Of a stretch of 64,000 bases of DNA, positions 8,126-16,260 are shown one piece after another; position 1 is the stretch's first letter, and each line of letters starts with the position of its first letter. The stretch comes from an uncultured Methanoregula sp. (GTDB lineage Archaea > Halobacteriota > Methanomicrobia > Methanomicrobiales > Methanospirillaceae): NCBI RefSeq assembly GCF_963678795.1, contig NZ_OY787453.1, forward strand, positions 868,001 to 932,000, given 5' to 3'. The notes under the pieces were generated by a model. The model saw nothing but the letters and a program-made list of their open reading frames with translations, was not told where the DNA came from and did not search any database. The translations under genes were made by a program, and so were the position numbers.

Positions 8126-9705
8126 TGACGGAAAGTTCAGTTGACGGGTTCGCTGCGGTCCGGGAGATGGTCGGCAGCATACAGGATCCCGGCCGGATCG
8201 TGAGCGGATGCGCCGGGGAATATTATCTCACGGCCGGGGAGAGCGAATTTACGGACCTGATTTCCTCCCTGTCACTGGCGAAGTGCGTCCTTGCCGGACT
8301 CTTCTGCGTGGAAGGGTTTACAACCTCTTCGCGGTTCTCGCTCTTTTACGTATTCGAGAGGAAGACAAGTGTCCTCGTGATTGTCCGGAACGTGGATGAA
8401 CGCGCCGGTTCGATTGCCCGGGTATTTCCCTCGGCCTGCTGGTTCGAGCGCGAATGCCGGGACGGTTTCGGCGTGGAATTTGAGGGTGCGTTCGATGAAC
8501 GGCGCCTCTTCCTGCACGAAACCTACCCGGACGGGTTCCACCCGCTGAAAAAATCGGTAAAAAATATCCCCATCCAGCCAAAACAGGCAGTCGATCCCGG
8601 CGATGAATACGTATTCCGGAAAGTCAGCGGCGAAGGAGTGTACCAGGTTCCCGTCGGGCCGGTGCACGCGGGTATCATCGAGCCGGGACATTTCCGGTTC
8701 AGCGTGATCGGCGAGACGGTCTTCAACCTCGAGATCCGCATGTTCTACAAGCACCGCGGCATCGAGAAGCTGGCGGAAGGAAAAAGTCCGGATGACTGCG
8801 TGCGTATCGCCGAAGCCGTCAGCGGGGACGAGTCTGTAGCAAACGCGACTGCATTCTGCATGGCGGCGGAGCGGATAGCAGGAACCATCGTCCCCGAACG
8901 GGCCTGGTACCTGCGCACGATCCTCCTCGAGCTTGAACGGATCTGTTCCCATCTCGGGGACCAGGCAGGGATGCTCGTCGACGTGGCGTTCCCGCTGGGT
9001 GCAAGCCAGTTCTCGGTCCTCCGCGAAGAAGTCTTCCGGATGAATGCGCACCTGACCGGCTCACGGTTCCTCCGGGGCATGATCTGCTGCGGCGGCCTCT
9101 CCCATGATATCAGCCGGCAACAGGTTGAGAATCTCGCGGAGTTTGTCCGCCAGTTCGGGAAACGCTACCAGGTCGGCCTGAAGATCGTTCTCTCTACAAC
9201 CTCGGTCATCGACCGGTTCGCCTCTACGGGTGTGATAAAAAAGAACCTTATCCTCCCGCTCAATTTAACCGGCCCCGCGGCACGGGCTTCCGGGGGAAAA
9301 ATGGATGTCCGTATCGACCACCCGTATGGCATCTATGATCGCTTTGTCCCCCAGCCAAAACCCCTTAACGACGGGGATGTCCTGTCCAGGTTCACGGTCA
9401 AGGCCTCCGAGATCTTCGACTCGCTGAAGCTTATCGAGCAACTGGCAGCGTCCCTGCCTGAAGGACCGGTCGCCGGCGGGTTTACGGTCCGGGACGGACA
9501 TGCTCTCTCGATGGTGGAATCCTGCCGGGGCGGGAACCACTGCTGGATCCTTATCCGCAACGGAGTTGTGGACCGGTACAAGGTGAGAACCGCCTCGTTC
9601 TGCAACTGGCTGGCCATTGAACACGCAATCCAGGGCAATATCGTGCCGGACTTCCCGGTCATCAACAAAAGCCTGAACCTGTCGTACGCGGGAACGGACC
9701 TGTGA
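8125..9705 (+). CDS. HyfG/HycE-like large subunit lacking all Ni-binding cysteines
   Basis: 526 residues: an N-terminal NuoC-like 30-kDa domain (about 1-140) fused to a [NiFe] hydrogenase large-subunit/NuoD-like domain (about 165-526), the same fusion as HycE and HyfG. The body aligns well (VPVGPVHAGIIEPGHFRF; FYKHRGIEKLAEG; LLELERICSHLGD). The first Ni motif, normally C-G-x-C-S-V-A-H, reads SGDESVAN at about 233-240, and the C-terminal D-P-C-x-x-C reads N-L-S-Y-A-G at about 518-523. No NiFe site can form. No C-terminal maturation tail is present. This is the signature of energy-converting-hydrogenase-related complexes. It is a full, undisrupted frame within the operon, so decay is unlikely. 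Confidence 0.92.
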   Translation: MTESSVDGFAAVREMVGSIQDPGRIVSGCAGEYYLTAGESEFTDLISSLSLAKCVLAGLFCVEGFTTSSRFSLFYVFERKTSVLVIVRNVDERAGSIARVFPSACWFERECRDGFGVEFEGAFDERRLFLHETYPDGFHPLKKSVKNIPIQPKQAVDPGDEYVFRKVSGEGVYQVPVGPVHAGIIEPGHFRFSVIGETVFNLEIRMFYKHRGIEKLAEGKSPDDCVRIAEAVSGDESVANATAFCMAAERIAGTIVPERAWYLRTILLELERICSHLGDQAGMLVDVAFPLGASQFSVLREEVFRMNAHLTGSRFLRGMICCGGLSHDISRQQVENLAEFVRQFGKRYQVGLKIVLSTTSVIDRFASTGVIKKNLILPLNLTGPAARASGGKMDVRIDHPYGIYDRFVPQPKPLNDGDVLSRFTVKASEIFDSLKLIEQLAASLPEGPVAGGFTVRDGHALSMVESCRGGNHCWILIRNGVVDRYKVRTASFCNWLAIEHAIQGNIVPDFPVINKSLNLSYAGTDL

Positions 9706-9716
9706 GGTGAGATGAG

Positions 9717-10235
9717 ATGGTAAACGCATTATCCTGTCTCCTGAAAAAGAAAGTGACGCCCGATATGCCGGCACGTGACGAGGAGATCGAGGCGCTCGGC
9801 CGGCAGCTCAAATGTGAGGTCGATGCAGTTTTCGGGCGAAGTCTTGCGATACGGGAGCTTGACTGCGGCAGCGACAATGCCACCGAGATCGAGATAAACA
9901 ACCTCAACAACCCCTATTACGATGCCGAGCGGTTCGGCATCACGTTCGTTGCTTCCCCCCGTCACGCGGATGTCCTGATCGTGACCGGTGCTGTCACGCA
10001 CAACATGGCAATCGCTGCAAAGAAGACCTACGATGCCATGCCTTCGCCAAAGTTCGTTGTAGCGGTCGGCGACGATGCCTGCGATGGCGGGATCTTTGCC
10101 GGAACCTATGCCGTGCTTGGCGGGGCGGACAAGCTCTTTCCGGTTGATATGAAGATCCGGGGAAATCCCCCGGCACCTGCACAGATCCTAGGGGGACTGC
10201 TTGCACTGATGAGAAAAGCGCGGGGACAGGATTAA
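9717..10235 (+). CDS. HyfI/NuoB-like small subunit lacking proximal cluster cysteines
   Basis: 172 residues, homologous to HycG/HyfI/EchC and NuoB. The family frame is clear: PYYDAERFGITFVASPRHADVLIVTGAVT, then PKFVVAVGDD, then a final KIRGNPPAPAQILGGLL. In hydrogenases and complex I, four cysteines bind the cluster next to the active site. Here the CGSCNGC motif reads CGSDNAT (ligand positions Asp53 and Thr56), GDC reads GDD (Asp120) and GCPP reads GNPP (Asn150). The remaining Cys50 and Cys122 are not at ligand positions. A GAGGTGAGATGAG ribosome site precedes the ATG. The protein probably keeps a structural role with the large subunit, or binds something else at the interface. Confidence 0.9.
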   Translation: MVNALSCLLKKKVTPDMPARDEEIEALGRQLKCEVDAVFGRSLAIRELDCGSDNATEIEINNLNNPYYDAERFGITFVASPRHADVLIVTGAVTHNMAIAAKKTYDAMPSPKFVVAVGDDACDGGIFAGTYAVLGGADKLFPVDMKIRGNPPAPAQILGGLLALMRKARGQD

Positions 10236-10301
10236 TTTTTGCAGTTTTTCCCCCCTGCCCACCCGGAATAATAAATACTCTCAAGATAACCGGGTATCTG
10301 A

Positions 10302-11081
10302 ATGAGCCCGGTACGAAAATGGGGGCCCGGACCCTACACGATTGCGGTCATCCACGGGGGCCCGGGAGCTCCCGGCGAGGTGGCACCGGTTGCACGGGAA
10401 CTGTCAGCGGTACGGGGCGTGCTTGAACCGCTCCAGACCGAGACAACTCTTGAGGGGCAGGTCCAGGAGCTTCGCAGGGTTCTCGTGGAGCAGGGCAAGG
10501 TACCGGTAACCCTCGTGGGGTTCTCGTGGGGAGCATACCTTTCGTGGATCGTGGCCGCCCGGTATCCCGCTCTTGTCAGGAAACTGATTCTCGTAGGCTG
10601 CCCGCCGTTCGAAGACCAGTACGCTGCTTCGATAACCAAAACCCGTCTCACCCGTCTCAAACAGAAGGACCAGGCCGAGGCGCAGGCACTCATCGGCCAG
10701 CTTGACAAGCCGGAGATGACAAACAAGAATGCCATCCTCGCCCGGCTTGGATGCCTGCTTACCCGCGCCGATGCCTTTGATCCCACGAACGCGGAAGACG
10801 AGGCGTTCCACTGCCAGTACGATATTTTCAGGAGTGTCTGGGACGAGGCCGCGGAGATGCGGCGCACGCAGATCCTTTTGCAGATGGCAAAAAGCGTCAG
10901 GTGCCCGGTGCTTGCAATCCATGGCGACTGGGATCCCCACCCGGCCGAAGGTGTGAACGAACCGCTCTCAAAAGAACTTAAGGATTTCCGGTTCTTGCTC
11001 CTGGAGAAATGCGGCCACCGCCCGTGGATGGAACGGAACGCATCAGAGAATTTCTATAAAGTGCTTGTAGAAGAGATCTGA
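10302..11081 (+). CDS. alpha/beta hydrolase
   Basis: 259-residue serine hydrolase of the alpha/beta fold. It has the oxyanion-type HGGPG near residue 20, nucleophile elbow GFSWG (Ser about 75), acidic residue in AIHGDWDPHP (about 208) and catalytic His in KCGHRPW (about 236). A cap domain of helices lies between about 105 and 185. HGGPG is common in proline-iminopeptidase-like members but also in other esterases, so the substrate is open. A TATA-like AATAATAAATAC lies about 28 bases before the ATG, suggesting a leaderless transcript independent of the preceding operon. Confidence 0.85.
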   Translation: MSPVRKWGPGPYTIAVIHGGPGAPGEVAPVARELSAVRGVLEPLQTETTLEGQVQELRRVLVEQGKVPVTLVGFSWGAYLSWIVAARYPALVRKLILVGCPPFEDQYAASITKTRLTRLKQKDQAEAQALIGQLDKPEMTNKNAILARLGCLLTRADAFDPTNAEDEAFHCQYDIFRSVWDEAAEMRRTQILLQMAKSVRCPVLAIHGDWDPHPAEGVNEPLSKELKDFRFLLLEKCGHRPWMERNASENFYKVLVEEI

Positions 11082-11288
11082 CCGGGATTTTTTGTCCTTC
11101 ACTTCACCCGGTCAGGCCGGTGGTGAGATCATTTCCACCCCGGCACATCATCATCGCTGGCCGGTATTGGCAGTCGTTTTCAGGATCCTTACGAAGATGC
11201 CCTGTTCCGCCGGGATTTTCTCCCGCATCAGACCGCTTTCTGTTACCCCCATCATAGTCTTGATAAGCGGAGGTGTCTATCTTCCTTC

Positions 11289-11981
11289 ATGAACAACAGG
11301 ACGATCTTCATCATCCTGCTCCTCCTTGTGATGATCGCAGCCACGTTGTTCGTGGTGCTCAGGGTGCCCGCGGGGATTAATGGATCCGCCCCGGGTGGCC
11401 CGGCTTCCCTTGGTGCCGTGGAAGTCCGGTCGTACCAGGGAAAGGATCTTTCATCAGTACATGACTTCCGGGAAAATTCCATAGAGGGTCCCCAGCACAT
11501 CAATATCTCCGACTACCGGCTTACCGTGACCGGTCTTACCGGCAGGACCGTGGTTCGCACGTACGATGAGATCCTCACGAAATACCCGCACTATACTAAG
11601 GTGGTCACTCTCCATTGCGTGGAAGGCTGGGATGCAACTATCCTCTGGGAAGGAATGCTTGTCCGGGACATCCTCGCTGAAGCAAAACCGGACCCCCGGG
11701 CAAACACGGTAATTTTCACTGCCCGTGATGGCTATACAACCTCATTTCCCCTTGCATATTTTTATGACCGCGACATCCTGCTGGCGTACCGGATGAACAA
11801 TGTCACGATGCCGGAAGAACGCGGTTATCCCTTCGGGCTGGTGGCCGAGGACAAGTGGGGGTACAAGTGGATAAAATGGGTGGAAAAGATCGAGCTCTCC
11901 GATGATCCTTCGTACCAGGGCTACTGGGAAGCGCGGGGCTATTCCAATAACGGGGACCTGAACCAGAGCATGTATCGATAA
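11289..11981 (+). CDS. membrane-anchored molybdopterin oxidoreductase (sulfite oxidase fold)
   Basis: 230 residues. One N-terminal hydrophobic segment (about 5-25, FIILLLLVMIAATLFVVL) anchors the protein, with the rest outside the membrane. The body matches the oxidoreductase molybdopterin-binding domain: DYRLTVTGLTG, the molybdenum-ligand cysteine in VTLHCVEGWDAT (about residue 112), and AEDKWGYKWIKWVEKIEL near the end. It lacks the C-terminal dimerisation domain of eukaryotic sulfite oxidase, like bacterial YedY/MsrP. A GGAGGTG site lies upstream of the ATG. It faces a haem-type membrane protein (12012-12296, minus), a plausible electron partner. Substrate unknown. Confidence 0.8.
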   Translation: MNNRTIFIILLLLVMIAATLFVVLRVPAGINGSAPGGPASLGAVEVRSYQGKDLSSVHDFRENSIEGPQHINISDYRLTVTGLTGRTVVRTYDEILTKYPHYTKVVTLHCVEGWDATILWEGMLVRDILAEAKPDPRANTVIFTARDGYTTSFPLAYFYDRDILLAYRMNNVTMPEERGYPFGLVAEDKWGYKWIKWVEKIELSDDPSYQGYWEARGYSNNGDLNQSMYR

Positions 11982-12011
11982 GAACGGGTGAGTCCTGGAG
12001 AGACTGCCCCG

Positions 12012-12296
12012 TTACCCTTCGTTCACGTTTCCCGCGAGGATCTGCTTTGTTGTTACCAGTAACCAGCGCCGGTTCAGGAACAGGTGGATGAAGACGAGGA
12101 GGCCGAGAAGTACGCCGGCCGTATCGTGAATATCTGAAATCCTTGCAAGCGGCAGGATAACCTGTCCCATCCCGGTCATCCTTAACACTACCGTGAGTTT
12201 GGTAAGACCGGTAATCAGGCTGACAAGGAACGTTATGCCCAGTGCAACATCCACGCACCATCGGACGATCTGCTGGTTTTTCAAAGGATATCCCAC
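12012..12296 (-). CDS. small DUF4405/cytochrome b561-like membrane protein
   Basis: 94 residues with two or three membrane helices: WCVDVALGITFLVSLITGLT and TAGVLLGLLVFIHLFLNRRW. Histidines at DIHDTAG and FIHLFLNRRW lie at the membrane edges in the arrangement of DUF4405, a family related to di-haem cytochrome b proteins; this small version may bind one haem or act as a haem-bearing half. It is convergent with the molybdopterin oxidoreductase, 30 bases apart. Membrane cytochrome plus exported Mo-enzyme is the arrangement of MsrPQ in bacteria, so an electron-transfer pair is a reasonable inference, not shown. Confidence 0.65.
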   Translation of the reverse strand: MGYPLKNQQIVRWCVDVALGITFLVSLITGLTKLTVVLRMTGMGQVILPLARISDIHDTAGVLLGLLVFIHLFLNRRWLLVTTKQILAGNVNEG

Positions 12297-12422
12297 TCCT
12301 GTAGCGTTATCTTGGAGCGGGAGCTCATGGAGTTTTCGGAAAAGGCCGGGCAGGAGAAAAGCACCTGGTCAGACAGGATATGCCTGCCATTCCTGCCCGG
12401 CTCATTCTCTGAACCCTCCCCG

Positions 12423-12917
12423 CTACCGGCCCTTCTGGATTCCCCCAATCATCCCCGAGATATGCACGCCGTGCGACCCGTTCCAGTAGAGTTTACCGCA
12501 GTGCTCGCACCAGGTGAAGGACAGCCCTTCACGATCCCTGGGTGCATAATCCGATCTCCCGATCTCCTCGACGGTGGCATCGCGCAGCAGGGTGTTGCAG
12601 AGCGAGCAGCGGCAGAGGACCATCCGGGGCTCCACGAGCCCGAGATCGACAAGTTGCTGCACCTGTTCCATAACCTCTTCGGATCGTACGAAAACTGCCA
12701 GGTCTTTCCCGCGCCGGGACAGTTCGGCATCCCGGGTCAGGAGAATCCGCTTCTCCTTCACGGCCATGTCGAGCAGGACCGTGTCCTCCTTCCGGTTGCC
12801 GGGTTCAAGCCGGTTTGCGCTCGTGGTATCGTATCCCATGAACCGGAGATATCTCGTGAGCGTGCCGAGCATGCGGTCAGCTATGAACCTGGTCCCGGGA
12901 GCCGGATCAGCCGACAT
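12423..12917 (-). CDS. Mut7-C RNase domain protein with zinc ribbon (DUF82)
   Basis: 164 residues. The N-terminal PIN-like Mut7-C domain starts FIADRMLGTLTRYLRFMGYDT and carries acidic residues typical of the nuclease fold (Asp in FIADRML, D-T-V-L-L-D, LTRDAEL). The C-terminal part is a zinc ribbon with paired cysteines CRCSLC and CEHCGKLYW. Proteins of this kind are common in archaea and are predicted RNases; no substrate is established here. It overlaps the end of the upstream radical SAM gene by 11 bases, so the two form an operon. Confidence 0.85.
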   Translation of the reverse strand: MSADPAPGTRFIADRMLGTLTRYLRFMGYDTTSANRLEPGNRKEDTVLLDMAVKEKRILLTRDAELSRRGKDLAVFVRSEEVMEQVQQLVDLGLVEPRMVLCRCSLCNTLLRDATVEEIGRSDYAPRDREGLSFTWCEHCGKLYWNGSHGVHISGMIGGIQKGR

Positions 12918-13920
12918 GCCTCACGATCCCGATGGTTTCCCCGCAGGCTGAACACTGCTGCCCGTCGAGGCCCACGATCCGGCTGGAGAATCCCTGCCGT
13001 TCGATAAGAGTTGCGCCGCACGCCGGGCAGTACGTATTCTCGTACCGGTGGCTGTACACATTGCCTACGTACGGGAACTGCAGGCCGAGCTCCTGGGCTT
13101 TCAGGTAAATCTTCTCAAGAGCTGCCACGGGAGTTGCGCCGCGATCGGTCATCTGGTAGTCCGGGTGGAATGCCGTGAAGTGCATCGGGGTCTCGGGGCC
13201 CAGGTGTTCGATCACCCAGCGGATCAGGGAGGACTGCTCCCCGATACTGTCGTTCAGGCCCGGGATGACGAGTGTCACGGTCTCGATATGCATGCCCAGT
13301 TCCCGGGCAAGAACTGCCGAATCGAGCACCGGCTGGAGGTGCGCCCCGCAGATATTGTGGTAAAAATCTTCGGTGAACGCCTTGAGATCCACGCGGTACG
13401 CACCGAGCATCGGCGCAAGCTCCCTTAAGGCTTCTTCCGTGATGTACCCGTTCGTCACGTAGATGGTGCCAAGGCCGGCCGCCCGTGCGAGCGTGCCCAT
13501 GTCGAGCGTATACTCGTGCCAGATCGTAGGCTCGTTGTAGGTCCACGAGATGCTTGCACTGCCGCTCTCCTTTGCCCGCCGCACCCCTTCTTCCGGGGAG
13601 AGCGACTTCAGGTGTGCCCCATCCGGTTCTGCCCGCGAGATGTGCCAGTTCTGGCAGTGCCGGCAATGGAAATTGCACCCGATGCTGCCAAGGGAATACG
13701 AGCGTGTGCCGGGAAGGTAATGGTACAGCGGCTTTTTCTCGATCGGATCTACGGCTTCGGCGCTGATCCTGCCGTAGGTAGTGGCATACAGGGTTCCGCC
13801 CGCATTCTTCCGGACACCGCATATCCCGTGTTTTTCCGGGCGTATAACGCAGCGGTGGTTGCAGAGCGAGCAGGTAACGGAATTATTCTCCGTTCTCCTG
13901 TACTGGCGTGCCTCGTGCAT
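12907..13920 (-). CDS. amrS: AmmeMemoRadiSam system radical SAM enzyme
   Basis: 337 residues. The frame can extend upstream to 514 residues, but the ATG at 13920 follows an AGGAG ribosome site by seven bases and gives the family start MHEARQYRR. A leading zinc-ribbon-like part (CSLCNHRC, HGICGVRKN) precedes the radical SAM cluster motif CNFHCRHCQNW, then SWTYNEPTIWHEY, VTLVIPGLNDS and a C-terminal CPACG/CSACGE ribbon. The enzyme belongs to the three-part AmmeMemoRadiSam system of unknown biochemical role; the Memo and AMMECR1 partners are not in this window. Residues YNEP and the pyruvate-formate-lyase-activase-like core support the call. Confidence 0.88.
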   Translation of the reverse strand: MHEARQYRRTENNSVTCSLCNHRCVIRPEKHGICGVRKNAGGTLYATTYGRISAEAVDPIEKKPLYHYLPGTRSYSLGSIGCNFHCRHCQNWHISRAEPDGAHLKSLSPEEGVRRAKESGSASISWTYNEPTIWHEYTLDMGTLARAAGLGTIYVTNGYITEEALRELAPMLGAYRVDLKAFTEDFYHNICGAHLQPVLDSAVLARELGMHIETVTLVIPGLNDSIGEQSSLIRWVIEHLGPETPMHFTAFHPDYQMTDRGATPVAALEKIYLKAQELGLQFPYVGNVYSHRYENTYCPACGATLIERQGFSSRIVGLDGQQCSACGETIGIVRHVG

Positions 13921-14182
13921 GGGTATCTCCTGATCGAGGATTGCTCTTTCTTTACATGAAGATATGGGTCCGGTCCCCCCCGCACGGTTGCCGGGGAGAG
14001 TATCATCTCCGGAACACCGGATGACGGGCCCCTGCTGAACCGGCGGCGCAGGTTTCCTGCCGGCCCCGACTCTGACCCGTCCGGCACCCGGCCGCTGGTG
14101 ACATACGGCCATGCAATACTTTTTTCCCCATTCTGCAACAGTATTATCATGGCACACGGGCGATCTGCGGGAAGGATCTGAT

Positions 14183-15877
14183 ATGGCCTGGCAGTACTCC
14201 CCCCTCGCCCTCATCCTTGCAATTGCAGCGGCTCTTCTTGCATTGTTCACGTTCTTTGCGTGGAAACGCCGCCGCACCCCGGGCATCATCCCGGTCTTTG
14301 TTCTCTTTCTTGCTGCAATGATCTGGCTGGCTGCGTCCGCAATCTCCCTCACGTCAACGGATCTCGCCACCACACTCTCGATGAACCTCCTGGCATATCC
14401 CGCGGTTGTAACGATCCCCGTCGCATACCTGGTGTTCGCGCTCTGGTACACCGAGCGGGACTACCGGCCTTCCCGCCTGTTTCTCGCCCTCCTCTTCGTG
14501 ATCCCGGTCCTCTCGGTCTGCCTTGTGGCTACCAATGACCTCCACACGTTATTTTATTCCGGGTATTCCTCCATCGGGGGGCCGAGAAATTCTCTTATCT
14601 GGGTCTTTTTGCGGGGCCCCCTTTACTGGATCACGGCGTCCTACTCCCTTGTCCTTGTCCTTTCTGCACTCCTCCTCTTTGCCATCCGTTACCGGACCGT
14701 GGGAACGCTGTTCCGGACCCAGATAGAGCTCGTGCTTGCAGCGGGTCTTGTCCCGTTCCTTGCCTCCCTCATCTATTACCTGGACCTTGGTCCCGAGGCG
14801 GGATTTGACTGGACTCCGGTCACGTTCGTAGTCTCGGGCTTCCTGCTCATTGCCGCCATGCTCAACTTCGAGCTTTTCTCCCTGCAGCCTATGACACATT
14901 CCTTTCTCGTTAAGACGATGAAGGACGGGGTTGTTGCAACCAATGCGCATGGCTTCATCACGCTCATCAACCCTGCCGGTTCCGCCCTGCTCGGTGTAAC
15001 CGAAGACCAGGGAGTGGGCCGGCAGCTGACCGGGTTTGTACCGGAACTGGCCCGTTTTATCACGACAACCACAACACCCGGTCCGCGGGGGAACGAGATA
15101 ACCCTCCCGGTCGGGGATTCGTCCCGCATCTTCGAGGTCCAGTCGGTTGCCATTCCCCCTGAAGGGGAGCACGACGGCGGCTATATTCTTTTGTTCCGCG
15201 ATGTGACGGAGAGGAAAAATGCCGAGACCGCATTCCAGAAGGCCAACCGAAAGCTCAACCTCCTTTCCGGGATCGTCAGGCACGACGTGAAAAACAAGCT
15301 GACCGCCCTGTTTCTTTATGTCGAGCTGGCAATGGAAGGCCACAAAGAGAAGGACGGGAAGGGAGAGCTCGCCAGGATTCGCGAATCCGCGGAAGAGATC
15401 CGCACGCTGATCGACTTCACTCAGGAATACCAGGACCTCGGTGTTGCGGCTCCTTCGTGGCAGAGCGTCGGGAATGCGCTGGCCGGTGCAGGGAGCCAGC
15501 TCGACTGTTCCGGCATTCAGCTCGTGGATGAGACCGGCGGCCTCGAACTTCTCACGGACCGGCTTTTCCAGCGTGTGGTCTACAACCTCCTTGATAATGC
15601 AATCCGCTATGCCCGGGGCATGACAACCTTTTCCTTCAGGTATACTCTGGAGGGCGGGACTCTTATCCTGTACGCTGAGGATGACGGCCCGGGAGTTCCC
15701 CCGGAGGACAAGGAACGGATCTTCGAGCGGGGGTTTGGCCATAATACCGGCCTTGGCCTCTTCCTTGTCCGCGATATTCTCGGCATAACGGATATAACGA
15801 TCCGGGAGACCGGCGAGCTGCAGAAAGGGGCACGGTTCGAGATGACGGTTCCCCCGGGAGCGTTCCGGTTCCCTTAA
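14183..15877 (+). CDS. 7TM-PAS sensor histidine kinase
   Basis: 564 residues. Seven hydrophobic helices (about 1-235) resemble the 7TM N-terminal region of histidine kinases. A PAS domain follows (about 245-350, VKTMKDGVVATNAHGFITLIN), then a methanogen-style phosphoacceptor helix RKLNLLSGIVRHDVKNKLTA with the His at about 393, and an HATPase with N-box NLLDNAIRYA, DDGPGVP and GHNTGLGLFLVRDILG. The ATG at 14183 follows GGAAGGATC, so the upstream ATG at 14111 is rejected. No response regulator is adjacent, so it is an orphan. Its kinase core closely resembles that of the receiver-kinase at 34176-35531. Confidence 0.88.
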   Translation: MAWQYSPLALILAIAAALLALFTFFAWKRRRTPGIIPVFVLFLAAMIWLAASAISLTSTDLATTLSMNLLAYPAVVTIPVAYLVFALWYTERDYRPSRLFLALLFVIPVLSVCLVATNDLHTLFYSGYSSIGGPRNSLIWVFLRGPLYWITASYSLVLVLSALLLFAIRYRTVGTLFRTQIELVLAAGLVPFLASLIYYLDLGPEAGFDWTPVTFVVSGFLLIAAMLNFELFSLQPMTHSFLVKTMKDGVVATNAHGFITLINPAGSALLGVTEDQGVGRQLTGFVPELARFITTTTTPGPRGNEITLPVGDSSRIFEVQSVAIPPEGEHDGGYILLFRDVTERKNAETAFQKANRKLNLLSGIVRHDVKNKLTALFLYVELAMEGHKEKDGKGELARIRESAEEIRTLIDFTQEYQDLGVAAPSWQSVGNALAGAGSQLDCSGIQLVDETGGLELLTDRLFQRVVYNLLDNAIRYARGMTTFSFRYTLEGGTLILYAEDDGPGVPPEDKERIFERGFGHNTGLGLFLVRDILGITDITIRETGELQKGARFEMTVPPGAFRFP

Positions 15878-16050
15878 ATCCGGAAAAGGTTAAAAAGACC
15901 CCGGTCCGGTGAAGCCTGCCGGATGGCCCGGCATCCCCCGGGGAGATTTCGCCAGTAATCACGCTACGGTTGTTACCGGGCAACCTGTTGCCGCGTTATT
16001 TTATTTGCCTCTCAGCGGGTTTCATACACCGCGGGACCGGTGCTGACTGG

Positions 16051-16221
16051 TCACTTGTGTTCTTTATCATCCTTTTCCAGCTCGCGGAACGCATCAGCAG
16101 AATCGATTTCGAGCACGAACGATCCGCGGTACCCGCAATCCTTGCAGAGGTATATCTGGCCGACATAGCCGCCGACAACCGGAAAGATCTCCTGGCTCTT
16201 GCAGACCGGACAGTAAAACAT
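16051..16221 (-). CDS. 56-residue zinc-ribbon protein
   Basis: Short minus-strand frame starting MFYCPVCKSQEIFPVVGGYV and ending ELEKDDKEHK. Two CxxC pairs (CPVC at about 4-7 and CKDCGYRG at about 26-29) form a classic zinc ribbon, followed by a short acidic helix. Composition, a start 40 bases from the divergent UMP kinase gene and full frame support a real gene. Small zinc ribbons of this form are common in methanogens and have no assigned role. It shares its promoter region with pyrH. Confidence 0.75.
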   Translation of the reverse strand: MFYCPVCKSQEIFPVVGGYVGQIYLCKDCGYRGSFVLEIDSADAFRELEKDDKEHK

Positions 16222-16260
16222 AGTGAAACTCTATGTGCCTCCGGTACAAAAACTAATGGA

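Noticed and set aside
8125..9705. Functional [NiFe] hydrogenase large subunit
   Set aside because: All four Ni cysteines are absent, so hydrogenase activity is not supported despite homology.
12312..13007. 231-residue plus-strand frame over the Mut7-C gene
   Set aside because: Mirror of the zinc-ribbon/PIN coding frame, no independent support.
14549..15742. 397-residue minus-strand frame opposite the 7TM histidine kinase
   Set aside because: Antisense of a gene with all kinase boxes; no recognisable domain.
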